From contig WIDE01000026.1 in NCBI GenBank assembly GCA_015039315.1, positions 9,274 through 73,273 on the forward strand: 64,000 nucleotides of DNA, given 5' to 3'. Below the pieces are notes generated by a model. It did not search any database and was not told where the DNA came from. It worked only from the letters and a program-made list of their open reading frames with translations. The first letter of the stretch is position 1, and each line of letters starts with the position of its first letter. Source of the DNA: Clavulina sp. PMI_390. Its lineage: Eukaryota; Basidiomycota; Agaricomycetes; Cantharellales; Hydnaceae. Shown here in pieces: positions 11,547-23,663 of the stretch. A program made the position numbers and the translations under genes.

Positions 11547-13624
11547 TCAATCAAGAGCAGTGACGTGAGTAGGGTGGAAGAGCGCCACGAAGATTTTTTT
11601 TTTTTTTGAAGATCGTACCAGAAGGTTCCCAACCTCCACTGTCGATAAATGCCCCATGTGCATCAATGAGATTCGTCGCCTGCACAGATTGATGATGTCC
11701 TCTGCCACGAGCCATGCAAGGAATCCCAGAGCATGGACATCACGTGTGTTAGGTGCTGAAACATTCATAACCGTGTCATCCTCCTCATCTAGACCACTGA
11801 GTGCGACCGCGAGAGGATCCAATAGCCTCGGCCTCAATTCTGCCAACGCCCTCACTGAACTCGGTATGCCAGCCTCACTGCCTGCCAGCTTAGAGTCCGA
11901 GCCAAATGTCGCTGCTGCCCCTCGACGAAAGACGAAGTACAGCCACAATTGCTGGGAGACCTGCCCACTCGCGCTCACACAGAGCAAGTCCTCTGGACCC
12001 ATGGCACCGAAAAAGTTCGACTTCTTGGACTGGGCGTACGCTGTGGACACTAACTTTGGGTGTGAATCGGGATTGGAGTCAGAATCCATCGCATCATCAT
12101 CCTCGTCCGAGGAATAAGGATGAGACTGTCGAGCAGAAGGGGTTTGAGAGTCGAGTTGGGGGTTGAAAATGAGCTCGTCAAGGCCCATTTCCTCAAGAGG
12201 GAGGAACTCGTTCGCGAGGCGCGCCCATAGTTCCATCGTTTCTTCCATCACGTCGATATTTTTATCACTTGGCAATCCAGTCTTCGAGTCGCCATTATCT
12301 CCGTCCTCAGCCTCGTCGCGCACTAGGAGCTCGCTGCGTCCCCATTCAACCTTCTCATTCCCGTTTCCTTCTAGGAGGAACCCATACTGGATCATCAGAC
12401 GCGCGTTATCCAGCCCTGCATCATACGAGTTATACAACTCGTCGCCTGGCATTATCACAGCGTTGGTTGCCATCTCGCAAGTATCAATTTCCTCGCCTGG
12501 CGAAGTAGACATGGAAGGAATGTAGTCGGACTTGAGTAGACGAGACGATAGGGGGTCTTCGTCGTGGGGACATTCATCAAGAGACCCGCAGTGTTCACAG
12601 ACAAAGTAGTCTGTCTATTTTTTTGGTGTAAGTGGGAGTTGCTCGGTGACAAAGATAGGGGTAGGACAAAACTGTGTACCTCTAGATGTACCGTGTTCTC
12701 CTCGACGTGATTGAATCTGAACCAGATGAAAATTGTCAAGAATGTGCTATTGACAGGATAGAAGGTCGACGTACGCATCCGCAATCGGGACCAGTGCCAC
12801 TTTATGATATGCGTCTACTTGAAACGCTCTGGACGAAACAAGAGAGAATGCATGGTATAGTTGCTCTATTGATATAGGTCGATCTTGCGGGAGGTTTTCA
12901 ACCTCCATCACCTTGTCATAGAAAGAATCGAGTGCTGGCTGCATGGGTGCAATAAGCAGTCTCAGGGATCCAGAACTCATACGTCACTCAGCAGACGACA
13001 TACTACAGTGAACTTGGTGGCGATTGAGATATGTTTTACGAGCTCGGTTGCTTTGAGCCACTCCATGGCGTTCCTGGAATCGTCACTCTTTCCCTCTTCT
13101 GCTTCTACTTGCCAAAAGACGGCGAGATCGGCTGACCGCGGAAACGTTTGGAAATAACCCCACCATGGCGAGGAGTTTCCTAGTTGCCTACGATTTACCA
13201 GTCCCATTATTATCCGAGAAGATGACGCGAATAGGCACTGAAACGCACAGCTCAAGAACAAGGGCTAGACTTAGAAGGAGAGTGGCATCTTGCGTGACCG
13301 CCGTTCTGACTTGTTCGAGGAACGCCGAGTCCGAGCACGATTTTGTCGAGAATACTCTGTTCTTCGGGATAGAGACAACTGCGGGGTTAAATTTAGCAAG
13401 GCGGCCTGGAAGCCTTGTCCTTCAGAGGCGACATGTGAACGCACACCAGTTAACGCAGCATCAATCGAGGACAGGGCGTAGACTCCCACTCCAGTGGGTT
13501 CCACGTGACGAAGTTCGATGCGGGGATCGATCCATATCTTGTTGCTTTGGCACCAGGTGACAAAGATGGCAAGGGAGGTGCTTGGAGATGCCGAGGTGGT
13601 GGCGTCCATCGATGAGGCTGACAT
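11547..13624 (-). CDS. SET-domain protein lysine N-methyltransferase (SETD6/RKM type)
   Basis: Transfers methyl groups from S-adenosylmethionine to lysines of non-histone proteins, often ribosomal proteins in yeast RKM enzymes. Starts MSASSMDATTSASPS at 13624, followed by FVTWCQSNKIWIDPRIELR. That is the N-SET opening shared by SETD6, Rubisco LSMT and yeast Rkm proteins. Next come VVSIPKNRVFSTKSC, SPWWGYFQTFP, and EEGKSDDSRNAMEWLKATEL, all standard landmarks of this group. The NH box appears as FNHVEENTVHLE, followed by a Cys-containing insert (CEHCGSLDECPHDED) and GDELYNSYD, the GEELxxxY AdoMet/lysine-channel motif. An acidic low-complexity loop and an RLSMT-type helical C-terminal domain follow. 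Introns are short. Near the end a run of 14 T on the plus strand (11594-11607) encodes KKKK and could be a length-error site. Confidence 0.82.
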
Positions 13625-13872
13625 GGCCAGTGGGAGAATTGATTATTATTATTGTTGTTACTGTTCTCCGGAGATTCACACCGATAAGAGTATAGCACCC
13701 TTGATTTTCTGATGTGATAGGAAAGCGGGGTGGACGCTTGCTGTGATGGGCACGAGGCGCCCTCGAGGTCTGTTGTTTTGTTTGGCTGTGTGGACGTCGA
13801 ACGCCAAACGGTTGATCCCAACCCCCGCTCGCTCGAACCACTTTTGCAAAAAAGTTACAAACATCTGCGGCC

Positions 13873-16382
13873 ATGGTGTTCCCATTCACGTTCACATCGA
13901 TGCTTCCCTATCCGTTCTCGTCGGCTGCGCCTGTGGAGCCACAGCCGGAGGAGGTGCAATCGCCCTGGCTGCTGCTCAACATGCCTGAACAGCCTGAATA
14001 CGCGTTGGCAGCCGGCTCCACGCAAGCTTCTCCTACGAAACGACGGCTTCCGAAAGCACCGCAACGTGTATTTGATCACGATGACCGCGAGCCCGTTCCA
14101 TTGCAGCGGAAGAGAGGGTGGGAGCCCGCTGCACCAAGTACGGTGGTTGAACCTGCCACCACGAGCCGATCTGTTGCTGGTCGCGTCCGGTTTGACCTCC
14201 AATCTCCATTCCCTGAGAATAGCAGAGCTGGATATGGAATGAATGGTAAGTGATATCCGATTTCATTATGTCAGTATCAGCCAGTAGGGGCAAGGGCAAA
14301 CACAATGCATGTGCAGTGCGGCTTGGGTGTGTGCGATCTAAGAGTCTCGATCAACTGCCTCACGGCCTCGGCGTTTCCAGAACATGCTTCTGCCCTCCGA
14401 CAGCCTTGATCGTCACTGAGCCGTACCTCTTTTCTGACCCTTGAATGCCTTCATGCTCCCCCTATCTCCCACCTTTGCCCTCTACAATAACATGACCCAC
14501 ATGCTGACTCCAACTTCTCTCTTCCTCCTCGCTCAATCGTATAACACTCCGAAATCGAAATCGAACGCGACACCCCAACCGCCTTCGACGTCTGCGCCCT
14601 CCACTCACTCTAATTCTCCTGAACCATCGTCGTCGCTGGCTGGCCAACGACCTGCTGAACCGGCTCAACAACAACACTCTCTACCTGTATCCCACCAACA
14701 ACAACCAACTGAAACAACACCAATGCTTCATCGCTCCCGGTCTATCTTTGACTTTAAAGGTCCCTCCTCACTCAGCATGGCAGACATCGTACCCCCTGCC
14801 CCCAAACGACGCCGGCTGGGTGAAGCCATTCTCGAGACTGCGTTGAGCGCAGCCCTCATCGGCACTGCTGTTGGGATTACTGCCTTTCGATTGTTAGTCT
14901 GATCCATAATTATGTGTGGGGGCATTTTGGCTGGAATTGCTGACTGTTTTATATGAAGGTGGCGTGGTGACAAGCCAAAAGCTGAAGAAGTCCAGCAGCA
15001 CGAACCAGCAAGGAATGTAGAATCACCACCACCTCCGTACTACGAGCCCGTCTACGTTCCCGTTGCGGTCCCCGCTCCTCAACCCGTCGAGGTTAGTCGA
15101 CTGCTCATTTCGAATTTCCCGGATCTCTTTCGTCACAAGTCATACCTGGCCTTTTTCACGTGTTTCATTCCACATACTGACACCAATTACATTGAATCCT
15201 TTTTTCGTCTAATTCAGCCGCCTCGCGCTCCTTCCCCCGCTCCCACAACATCCACGTCCGGCGGATCGGCAAGTAGCACCAGCGCAACTGCCCCTCCCGC
15301 AGCCGCTACCGTCGCGCGCAGGGCCACCACTGGCGCGCGCCAGATCAAAGCAAGCCCGAGGAAACGCGCTACAGGCCGTTCGTCGTCGCGGCCTCTAGCG
15401 GCACGGGCCTCGACCAACACTCTCAGGTCAACAGCTGGATGGGAGAGCCCGGATGTCAGGGAGCTTGCGCGCAAGAAGTCAAATGCGACCATGTTTGACG
15501 GAAACATGGGACAAGGCATCGAAATGGAGAATGAAGAAGATGACGACGACGATGGAATGGGGGAGCAGGTACAACAATTCATTTTCGAGTGGAATTGCTC
15601 GTGTTACTGATTCATTCGCTGGTCTTCATTTACCGAAACCGTTCTTCGACGGCCAGATGGACTGGATGTCAGCTCGCCTCCAAGGCCTCATTGATCAAGG
15701 CAAGAAAGCCCTTGGCAAAGAAGTGGTTGTGATGGATGAAAGCAACGCGCATGCCTCAGAGGAGCAAGGTGCTGAGGATGATGGGTCGCATGACTGGGAG
15801 GATGATGATACCCCGCTCCACCGCGCGCTACCTCCTTCTCGTCCACACTCCTCGCTCTCTCATGCACGGAGCAATGCGTCCCTGGCTTCTATGGCCTCCA
15901 TGGCTTCTATGGTTTCGCGCGCGCCGTCGGTAGTCTCCAGAGCAGGTTCAGTCTCTGTCTCGGCGAGGGACATGCATGCCCCAACCACCTCACCGTACAA
16001 GCTTGGTGGAACTGCTCACTCATCCTCCACTGCGTCTCTGTCTGCCGCTATCCCTCGCTCAAACCAGCACACACCCACCCATTCCCGTTACCGAAGCGTT
16101 GGAGGAGCCCCGCCTTCAGCGTGGTCACCCAGCCAGCAACAGCATGGGCGCGGAAGAAGCCATACATCCAGCAGCACACATCTTCCCTTGTCTTCCTCTG
16201 GCTCGTTTGACGCTGGGTCCGCAAAGCCGATGCCGATGCCGAGGCGGATGACCAGCACAGCAACTCTCGCCTCGGTGTCCTCGAGGATATATGGAAATGA
16301 CGCCGACGAGGCTGTCATTTCTGGGAGCCCGGAGATGAGGCAGTTCATGGAGCAGGCGAGGAAAGCGCGGATGGGGCTGTGA
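13873..16382 (+). CDS. Unrecognised protein with one hydrophobic segment and low-complexity tails
   Basis: No family recognised. Exon 1 (13873-14245) encodes a Pro/Glu-rich N-terminus ending SRAGYGMN at a GTAAGT donor. The next coding block (about 14453-14893) is Ser/Pro/Gln-rich. It then reads VPPAPKRRRLGEAILET and a hydrophobic segment (ALSAALIGTAVGITAFRLW) that could span a membrane. After an intron the frame continues WRGDKPKAEEVQQHEP. It then passes through Pro-rich, basic and acidic exons to a Ser-rich C-terminus ending EQARKARMGL at 16382. No AG acceptor exists between about 14420 and 14755. So either the first intron is long, reaching about 14756-14790, or there are two genes, the second starting at the ATG at 14453. 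The basic patch beside a single hydrophobic helix would suit a nuclear-envelope or ER tail-in protein. That is only inference. Confidence 0.55.
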
Positions 16383-17166
16383 GCTCGAATCCGATCCTGC
16401 CTGTCTCCCATTCAGCCTATGTCTTGCGAAATTCACTCACTCGGGTTCATGCGTCTACTCTTCGTTTCTTTCGTTCCTTGTTGTTTTTCTCTTGAGATTT
16501 GTTCTTTTTGCTTGCTAGTTCTAGCATGCTTGGTGTTGAGCCATCCTCATTCGCATTTTCTTGTATTTTTACGTGCATCCACCCATCATTTGATTCCCCT
16601 GGCAATCCCAGATCCAAAGCAATCCCTTATTCTTGTCAATTCGAGTATCATTTACTCTGCATACCCCTTGTGGCAACAACCTTGTATGCCTATCTTCTTT
16701 GCCTTCACTTGACACATGCTTTCCCACTTTTGCATTCAATCGTCCACACCCCTTTGCATTCTTTCTCGACCTTCAAACCCTAGCCCTATAATTCTTTCTG
16801 CAGCTAGAACTACCGATATCCATTGCAGCGGTATGAAATACATTCATACTGCCTGACATATATACGTCATCCTTTTTTTTTTTTTTTTTTTTTTTCAAGT
16901 ACACGACATTATTTCTAGTTTACGTCACTTATACTCTTAGCATGTGCCATCGATTGACTCTTGCAGATTCGGGTGATATTCCTGCAGCTCGAAGGGAATG
17001 TTTGTCTCGGAGGCGTGATAAGCCAAACAATCCGACACCTTGATCTGCACATCCAACTACGCCCACCATCATCTTGAGTACAATATCAAGCACAGGGACA
17101 AAAACACAATATCCACAAGGAGTGGTTATTCCTATATCGCTCGCCTACTCTTATAGCACTTGTCCG
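16383..17166. other. Intergenic between two plus-strand genes
   Basis: About 780 bases, pyrimidine-rich and with no coding signal. It carries the 3' untranslated region of the upstream gene and the promoter of the pseudokinase gene, including a 23-T homopolymer. Confidence 0.5.
16873..16895 (+). repeat. 23-base poly-T tract
   Basis: Uninterrupted run of T in the intergenic region upstream of the pseudokinase gene. Poly(dT) tracts can act as nucleosome-excluding promoter elements. Its length also makes it prone to sequencing slippage. Confidence 0.8.
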
Positions 17167-20100
17167 ATGGAGGTTGTTGTTGACGAGAAGAAGAATGTGG
17201 GGAAGCATCCCGATATGATGGGTCCATGGCGCGTGGGGAGGTCTATTGGACGCGATCGAGGATGTATGTCTGTTCTTATAAGTGATCCCATGGACACTCA
17301 ATTCAAGCTCTAAATTCATGTTGTGAATCTTAGTTCGCCTTCGCATTGTCCAAAACGTGGAGACCAAGGCCTATGCAGCAGTCCGAATTGTCCCTCGGTC
17401 TCGACCCCTTGAGGACGTTCCAGAAGCCGATACGCGGCGATCAAAGATCAAAGGCAATCATGCCTCTTCCCCCGTCGGACCCTTGGACGCGCATGAGGCG
17501 CCGGAGACACCTGTCTTGACGGATGATATGATGAGGGATTTGGAGAGGGAAATCGTGATGATGAAAATCACTGCGCATAATAACATAATGGCGCTGTACG
17601 ATGTCTGGGAGAGCAAGCGTGAGATGTAAGCCTTGTTATCCTTCCCCACTGTGTTCTTCTGCCCTGATTACATGAGGTCGATGATTGCTCTCAACCTGAC
17701 GATCTTGTTCACCAAGCTTTATCGTCACCGAGTATGCAGGCGGTGGCGATCTTTTTACTCACTTCTCTGATTTGAGCCCAAATGATATGGACGAGTTCAC
17801 TATTGCCGGATATACACACCAGATCCTTGCTGCCCTCGCTCACTGTCACTCCCTCGGCGTCACCTTCAATGGCATCCAGGCGGAGAATATCTTGCTAGAT
17901 AAAAATAAGGAACGGGTCAAGCTGGCTTTATCTGACTCTACAAGGTAAACCCCATCCAACCCCCCAGACTCGTGATCACCATTTCTTTACGCTCGGTCTT
18001 CTTTGGTTTCTAGGCTTGAGCCTAGCACTACGCGACTCGCCTTCGGTACTCGGAAGGACATCTGGTCCTGCGCACTCATCTTATATAGGCTCCTTCTCCG
18101 CGATTTCATGAACGACGTCGAGTGCGAGCCTTGGGCTCGTTTTAAGGGAACATCCTCTTCGACGGAGCAGCAAGCAATGCCCCCGCCATTTCCCATATCG
18201 GTCTCAGAGTGGGCGTGCGATCTCTTTGACGCAATGTTTCTGGCCAGAAATCAGAGTGTCAAGTTTATCCCGGTACGCGCATAGTCACACTCCTGCAACT
18301 TAACGAGGTCTGAGTGCTATTCCGCACATCCAATAGGCCAGCGAGCTGCTCAGCTACCCGTTCTTCACTGGTATTCCGGATCCTCAACTGTGTCATACCG
18401 AACGACGAGCCGTTACACTCCACCTCACTGCAAAGACTATTAACTATAGCGTCTACAAAGAGCTACTGATCGCGTTCGCAAATCGTTCTTCTGAGGACTC
18501 CTTACGACGACGACTACTTCAAAACGAGTATGCCCGTTTAATTAATTCTAGTCATGCCTTTTGTCACTCACTGATTCGCCTGCTACTTGCCCGTTACCAG
18601 GAACTCAAAAGTGAAAGAGATCTACGCTATACTCGAGGAACACCGAACTCATGCCACCTCGATCGTCGGTGTCTTTCGCAAATCCAGCGACCTTGCTCCT
18701 ATGAACCCGCGGCTCGAGCCAGCTCTCAGATCTCAATATCTTACCGTTCCGCCTCCTGTTCCTGCCCAAACGACAGGTGACTCTGATACTTCGGCGAGCT
18801 CTTCTGCCCACAATAGCACCCGGTATTGGCACTTTAGTCCACAGTCTATCTTTCGGCGGTCTCCTGCGATGCATTCTTCACCTTTCTCACCTTCGGATGA
18901 ATCCCCAGAATTGACTGATGGGGGCGGTCTTGTTGAAGTACAAAATAACGGTCTCAGCACTGAGGATACGACGCTGGGCACTTCGACTCTGATGGGGCTG
19001 TTCAGGAAGAGATCCTCTCGGCTACACGCTCATTCAACTCGCGGCGAAAACCGGGCTCAGGCTGTCAAACCAACTCTCGAGGACACTATCCGCTGCAAGC
19101 TTGGGAAAAATAGCCCAGTCACTCAAGATTATGAAATGCATGCCACTCTAGACGCCCATGGTGGTATTCCTCAACATGACGCTCAGGGATTTGAGCACCA
19201 TCTTGAGCATTTCCGGGCCAAGAACGGTGACTACAGCGCGGCGCAGCGCAGCAAAGCCAGGCAGGGCGGAAATAAGGAGAATGAGTTCCAGTTCATTACC
19301 TCGCAGCAGGGGGAGCACACTGCCCAAAATGAGGACTGTGATCGGCAGCAACCGAACTCTCAGCCACCTTACGCCCATCCTTATGGAAAGGTCAAGCTCG
19401 AAGAAAACGTGCAGGATGCTACAACCCGGTTTGAAGCGCGTATCAAGATCGAACCTCCGAGCAACGATGACTTGTACGCTGAAGCACTAGTGCACGATCT
19501 CTATGGGAGCCAGCCGGAGGAGAAGGTAGAAGCTGAGTACGACTATGAAGATATTGCCGGGTTGCCGCCCACTATCGAGGATGATAGCGTGCAACCTCAC
19601 CCACGTGTCCACGAAAAGCGTCCACGTCGACGACTGTCTAAGATCCGACGTGATAGAGGTATGTCCTGGTAATGCGTAGCTTCGGGTTTGGGCTTAATAT
19701 ATACCCTTGATTAAATTTCCTTACTAGCCTTTCAGCATGAAGCTCCCCCCGAACACCCCCGTGCCTCGCGACTTGGCAGCAGCCGACTTGGCGAGCAAAA
19801 GTGGCTTGGGATCATCATGTCTTCACTGCTACCGAACTCAAACGCGACTGATTTATCATTGCTATCTGCGAAAGGGATCTCAGAAACAAAGGACGAGTGT
19901 GTACGCCTCTTAGACGAGATGCAGATTGTGGTGGATCCTAGTTCTTTGCAGGGCAGCGATGGGCTCGAGTGCGAGTTAGTAGAGAATCCTTGTGAGTCCC
20001 CACGTCATTTCAACGAGCGGGTCTCTCGCCTCGTCTCCTTTGGTCTTGTTCCTCCATCAAGTATGCTCACAACTGCTCATTTCAATAACCGTGCGAGCAC

Positions 20101-20515
20101 AGATGCAGCCGGTGCCATGGACACCCCGAGATATGTCCGTTTCTGCATTAACTTTCGGCCGATTTCTCCTAGTGTCTCTCCTTCCTCGTCCAGTGCCCAT
20201 GCACGAGCTGGGTTCGTCTCCCTCCTCACTCTCGTCAAACAGAAAGGCTCCTCGACATCACTCAAGCTCGTGTATAATCGCCTCCGACGGGACTGGGTTC
20301 TGGATGACCTCTCGTTAACCGTATCAAAGCTGAAGGGATCAGCCCTCCACAGGTATGACGATGGAAACAATGCAGCTGATGAGCCAGAGAGACACGCTCT
20401 TACGGAGATCAAGCTGATTCCGAAACGAAGCCCTGTCATAGATGCTTTTGCAATCAGCCCTGCGATGCCTCCTGCTATCTCTAGGACTCCGGCCCGACCC
20501 CGCGCCTCCCATTAG
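17167..20515 (+). CDS. Hsl1/Gin4 (Nim1)-type pseudokinase with C-terminal KA1-like region
   Basis: The order of motifs follows Nim1/Hsl1/Gin4 kinases, which link septin and bud-neck status to Wee1. Visible are GPWRVGRSIG, LEREIVMMK, NIMALYDVWES, FIVTEYAGGGDLF, ENILLDK, KDIWSCALILYRLL and ASELLSYPFF. The catalytic residues are gone. The VAIK lysine is Arg (YAAVRIV, about 17370). HRDLK is replaced by TFNGIQ (about 17855-17875). DFG is replaced by LSD (about 17930), and the activation segment with APE is shortened to a few residues. The glycine loop is also degraded. A long Ser-rich and acidic middle follows. The end, with RYVRFCINFRP and LKLVYNRLRRDWVLDDL, resembles a KA1 membrane-binding domain. 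At least seven exons stay open, so it is not a simple pseudogene. Stop at 20515. Confidence 0.78.
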
Positions 20516-21187
20516 CACGTAGAGGTTCAGCAAGTAGACAGTCACTTCTATTCGTATCTGTATTCACCCCTACACCCACCACACGACCTCACTCTCACCA
20601 TCACGACAAGCCCATATTTTCCCAATGCGAACACATCCAGTTCAATATTTTCACAATACTTGGTTGTCATACTTTTCTAATTCTCTATGATCGCTGTGTG
20701 TTCCTTGAATGCCTATTGGATATAATACTATCGACCATTTTTGGCCCACATTTTGAGTGATAAGTTGCCGGTGTCCATAACAGTCAGGCGTGCTAGAGTA
20801 GATTTCAAAACGAAGAGACTGTTCTCTCGGCATTTGCACGCTGGCGGGAAGTCTGAGGTGGTGGCACGCGAGGTTCTGATGGCACGTGACGGGCGGCAAA
20901 CAACCTCCACCACGCCAGTTTCACGGCCTCGCCGTCTTTTTGCTCTGGAAATCAGTTTCTTGGGTCGATCCTATTACTACTACACCTGGGAATCTGCTTC
21001 CAAACCCAGTCCAGTGCCTTATATCATATCTGATTTCTAGAAGTTTCTCTACACTCCACAACATCGTTGACTCCATTCGGCCAACCACAACCACTTGACT
21101 TGACTTCATTGCCGTTCCTGAACATTTGTTATACTGCTATCGGATCCACATCACTGGTGGTCGTGCTATCGCACTTGCTATCTCGGC
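20516..21187. other. Intergenic upstream of SPT2
   Basis: About 670 bases with no coding signal: the 3' flank of the pseudokinase gene, then the promoter and leader of SPT2. A CACGTG E-box core lies near 20883. Confidence 0.45.
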
Positions 21188-23060
21188 ATGGCATTCTCGG
21201 TGAGTGTTCACAGTTGGTCAATGTGGATCCGCGCCAGTGGAAGAGGCTTGCCGCTGTTGCACAATCCACTTATTCAGGAACTGTAGTACTAATTCATATG
21301 GTTTAGTTTCAACAATTGATGAAACAGGCCAAGGCCAACACTCGCTATGCTCACGAAGAAGCTGCCGAGATTCGTGCACAGCAAGTTGAGAAAGAGCGTC
21401 AGCAACGCCTCGAGAGCGAGGCGCGCGAGGCTCGAGAACGCAAGCTCCGTCAGGACGAGATGTTCCGTGAGCTTGCTAGGAAGAAACGCGAGGAAGAAGA
21501 AGCGGAAAGGAAAGAACGACTTGCGCAAGAGAAGGCAGAACGCGACGCGAATCGAACCAGGGACAGCAGCGCCTGGGCCCATGCTCTTGCCCTCAAGTCG
21601 AAGGCATCTTCATCATCTTCAGCCTCGCCCAGACATAAAGCCGTCAAGGCGGTACGTGACCGCTCAACATCACCAAAGCGCAGGGTTAGTCCGTCTCGTG
21701 CCTGCTGCCCTAAACCCTCAAGCTGACAATTTCTCTTGTCATTTATGTCATCGTCTCGAAATAACATAACAACGCTCCTCCTCCTCCTCGCTTGCTGGGA
21801 CAGTCTTCTTCGCCGCGGACTAGTGAAGCATCCACTCTGACCAGAGAGGAGAAGCGAGCACTGAAGGATCCGGTACTGCGCGAGAAGATAAGTCCTGTAC
21901 GCAAGTCAGGAGCCTCAACATCCAATGGGCGTGCCAAAAAAGGTGAGGGTTCTTCGCCTTTGGTATCCAGTATTATGCTAAAGGCAAGATATCCCGGCCT
22001 AGGCTTCGCTGGCCTCCCCGACGCCAGCCCCTCTCGATCGAGCACTAAAGCCTCACTAACGACGAAAGAACGGCTTTCTCAACAACCCAATACCCTTGTC
22101 CCCCTCGGTCAGAATCGGCGAGACAACCGTACTATTGACGAAATCCAACGTGGCTATCGATGGACCGCCCAAGGTGGAGCCATTGCTCCAACAGCAAAGC
22201 CAGGTGGGGGCTCTGATACGAAGAGCTTCTTCACCCCAACATTCCAGCAGAAGAAGGAGATGGAGAGGCAGGCCCAAGCAGAGAAGAGCGCAGCTGCAGC
22301 CAAGGCTAAAGCCGGATCGTCCTCGACCAACATAGCTCAATCGTCTTCATATCCATCGTCAGCTCCTAATGCCAGGAATTCTTCGTCTGGCTCACGCCCG
22401 CCCAATGGTCGTCCCAGTACATCCGCCCCCTCTAACTCGAAGCCATCTACCTCTTCTACTTCCAATTCCGTCTCCGCCCCAGTAATTAAAAAACGTCCGG
22501 TTACCCTCTCGGCGGAAGATCTAGAAACAAAGCGAAAGATAGAAGAGCTGAAGCAGTCCCTGGGCCGCTCAGCAATTACACCCTCTTCGCGACTCTCCGC
22601 CAGCTCCAAACCACCGCCTCGTCACGCTCAGTCCTCTTCTCTTCGTCCTCGTGCACCTGACCCGGAAGATTACGACTCGGACATGCTGGACGAGGATGAG
22701 GAAGAAGAAGAGGAGGAGGAAGATGAGGATGATGGACCCAGCTTCAGACCAGGGATGATTGCTGCATTAATGGGGCGCAATATTGCCGCAGACGAGGCAC
22801 GGGCCCACGCCCTTTCCGACTCGGAGGATGACGAGGATGATGACGGATATGGAGGTGGACGTGCTCGTAAGCGAAAGCGGAAGAGCTATGGAATCGAAGA
22901 GCTTGAGCGGGAGGAGCGGCGGAGCATGAAGATTGCGCGAATCGAGGATGCGGCGGAGGAGCAGAGATTGAGGTCGATGGCGGAGGCCAAACAAAAGAAG
23001 AAGGAGATGAGGAAGGCGCAGCTGGCGGCTGCTGGTGCTGGCTCTGCTTCTTCCGTGTAG
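21188..23060 (+). CDS. SPT2: SPT2 chromatin protein (histone H3-H4 chaperone)
   Basis: SPT2 binds H3-H4 and controls histone recycling during transcription. A tiny first exon (21188-21199, MAFS) is spliced to FQQLMKQAKANTRYAHEEA, the typical fungal SPT2 start. A long charged coiled-coil (Glu/Arg/Lys) follows, then an intron near 21690-21805. A Ser-rich, basic middle contains the repeated SPT2 motif REEKRALKDPVLREK. An acidic stretch follows (22690-22735, a run of Asp and Glu). The conserved SPT2 C-terminus contains GMIAALMGRN, an acidic spacer, and EREERRSMKIARIEDAAEE. The final tail is Lys/Ala-rich, with the stop at 23060. The last region is the histone-binding SPT2 domain. All parts expected are present. 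Confidence 0.85.
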
Positions 23061-23663
23061 AGTGTGGCCTTACGTTGTGTGTGGATATCTTTGTGAAATG
23101 TTGGATTGCGGTGAGTCAAGGTACGGTGGGGCTAGAGTGCTCTATTGTATATGGATGGCGTATGATTCATCTATATTTACTTGTCGTGTAACCGCTGCGG
23201 GATGTTGGTCTAGGTCTCGTTTCTTTTTTTGTCTCGAATTTGCTCTCGCCCGAGCGGTCCTTGACTCCTGCACTTTCGCCCCAGTCATGACTTGCTCTCA
23301 TCTGGCCAGTTAATTCACGAGTTACTAGGTTGATGTATATGATACAATGCGATGAAGACTGGAATAGGCGAGGGAAGCTCCAGAATGTACATGTGCTATG
23401 GTGTGCAATGCTCGGATAGGTAAATGCGGGTGATAATCAAATGCGCACATCAATGAAAAGAAGTGGACCTAGAACAAACCAGGCCAAGATAGCAAATCCC
23501 AAAAAATCTGGGTGGAGCGAAACTCATGAGGAACCAATGATTTGCACGACATGAATCCAGCCCCTTGTACGGTAGAGGTGTACGAGATTGACCCAGGGAG
23601 GAGTTGCGGGAGGAGCATCCCAAGAAGAAGAGGACGGAGGAGGGGAAATAAGCTTCAGCTTAG
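23061..23663. other. Convergent 3' intergenic region
   Basis: About 600 bases between the stops of the plus-strand SPT2 gene and the minus-strand Zap1-like gene. It carries the two 3' untranslated regions. No other feature seen. Confidence 0.5.

Noticed and set aside
11078..11563. 161-codon plus-strand frame
   Set aside because: Opens at GTG rather than ATG, has no recognisable motif, and overlaps the end of the SET-domain gene; most likely chance.
11656..12525. Plus-strand frames of 86-153 codons
   Set aside because: Antisense shadows of the long exon of the SET-domain gene, sharing its low-complexity composition.
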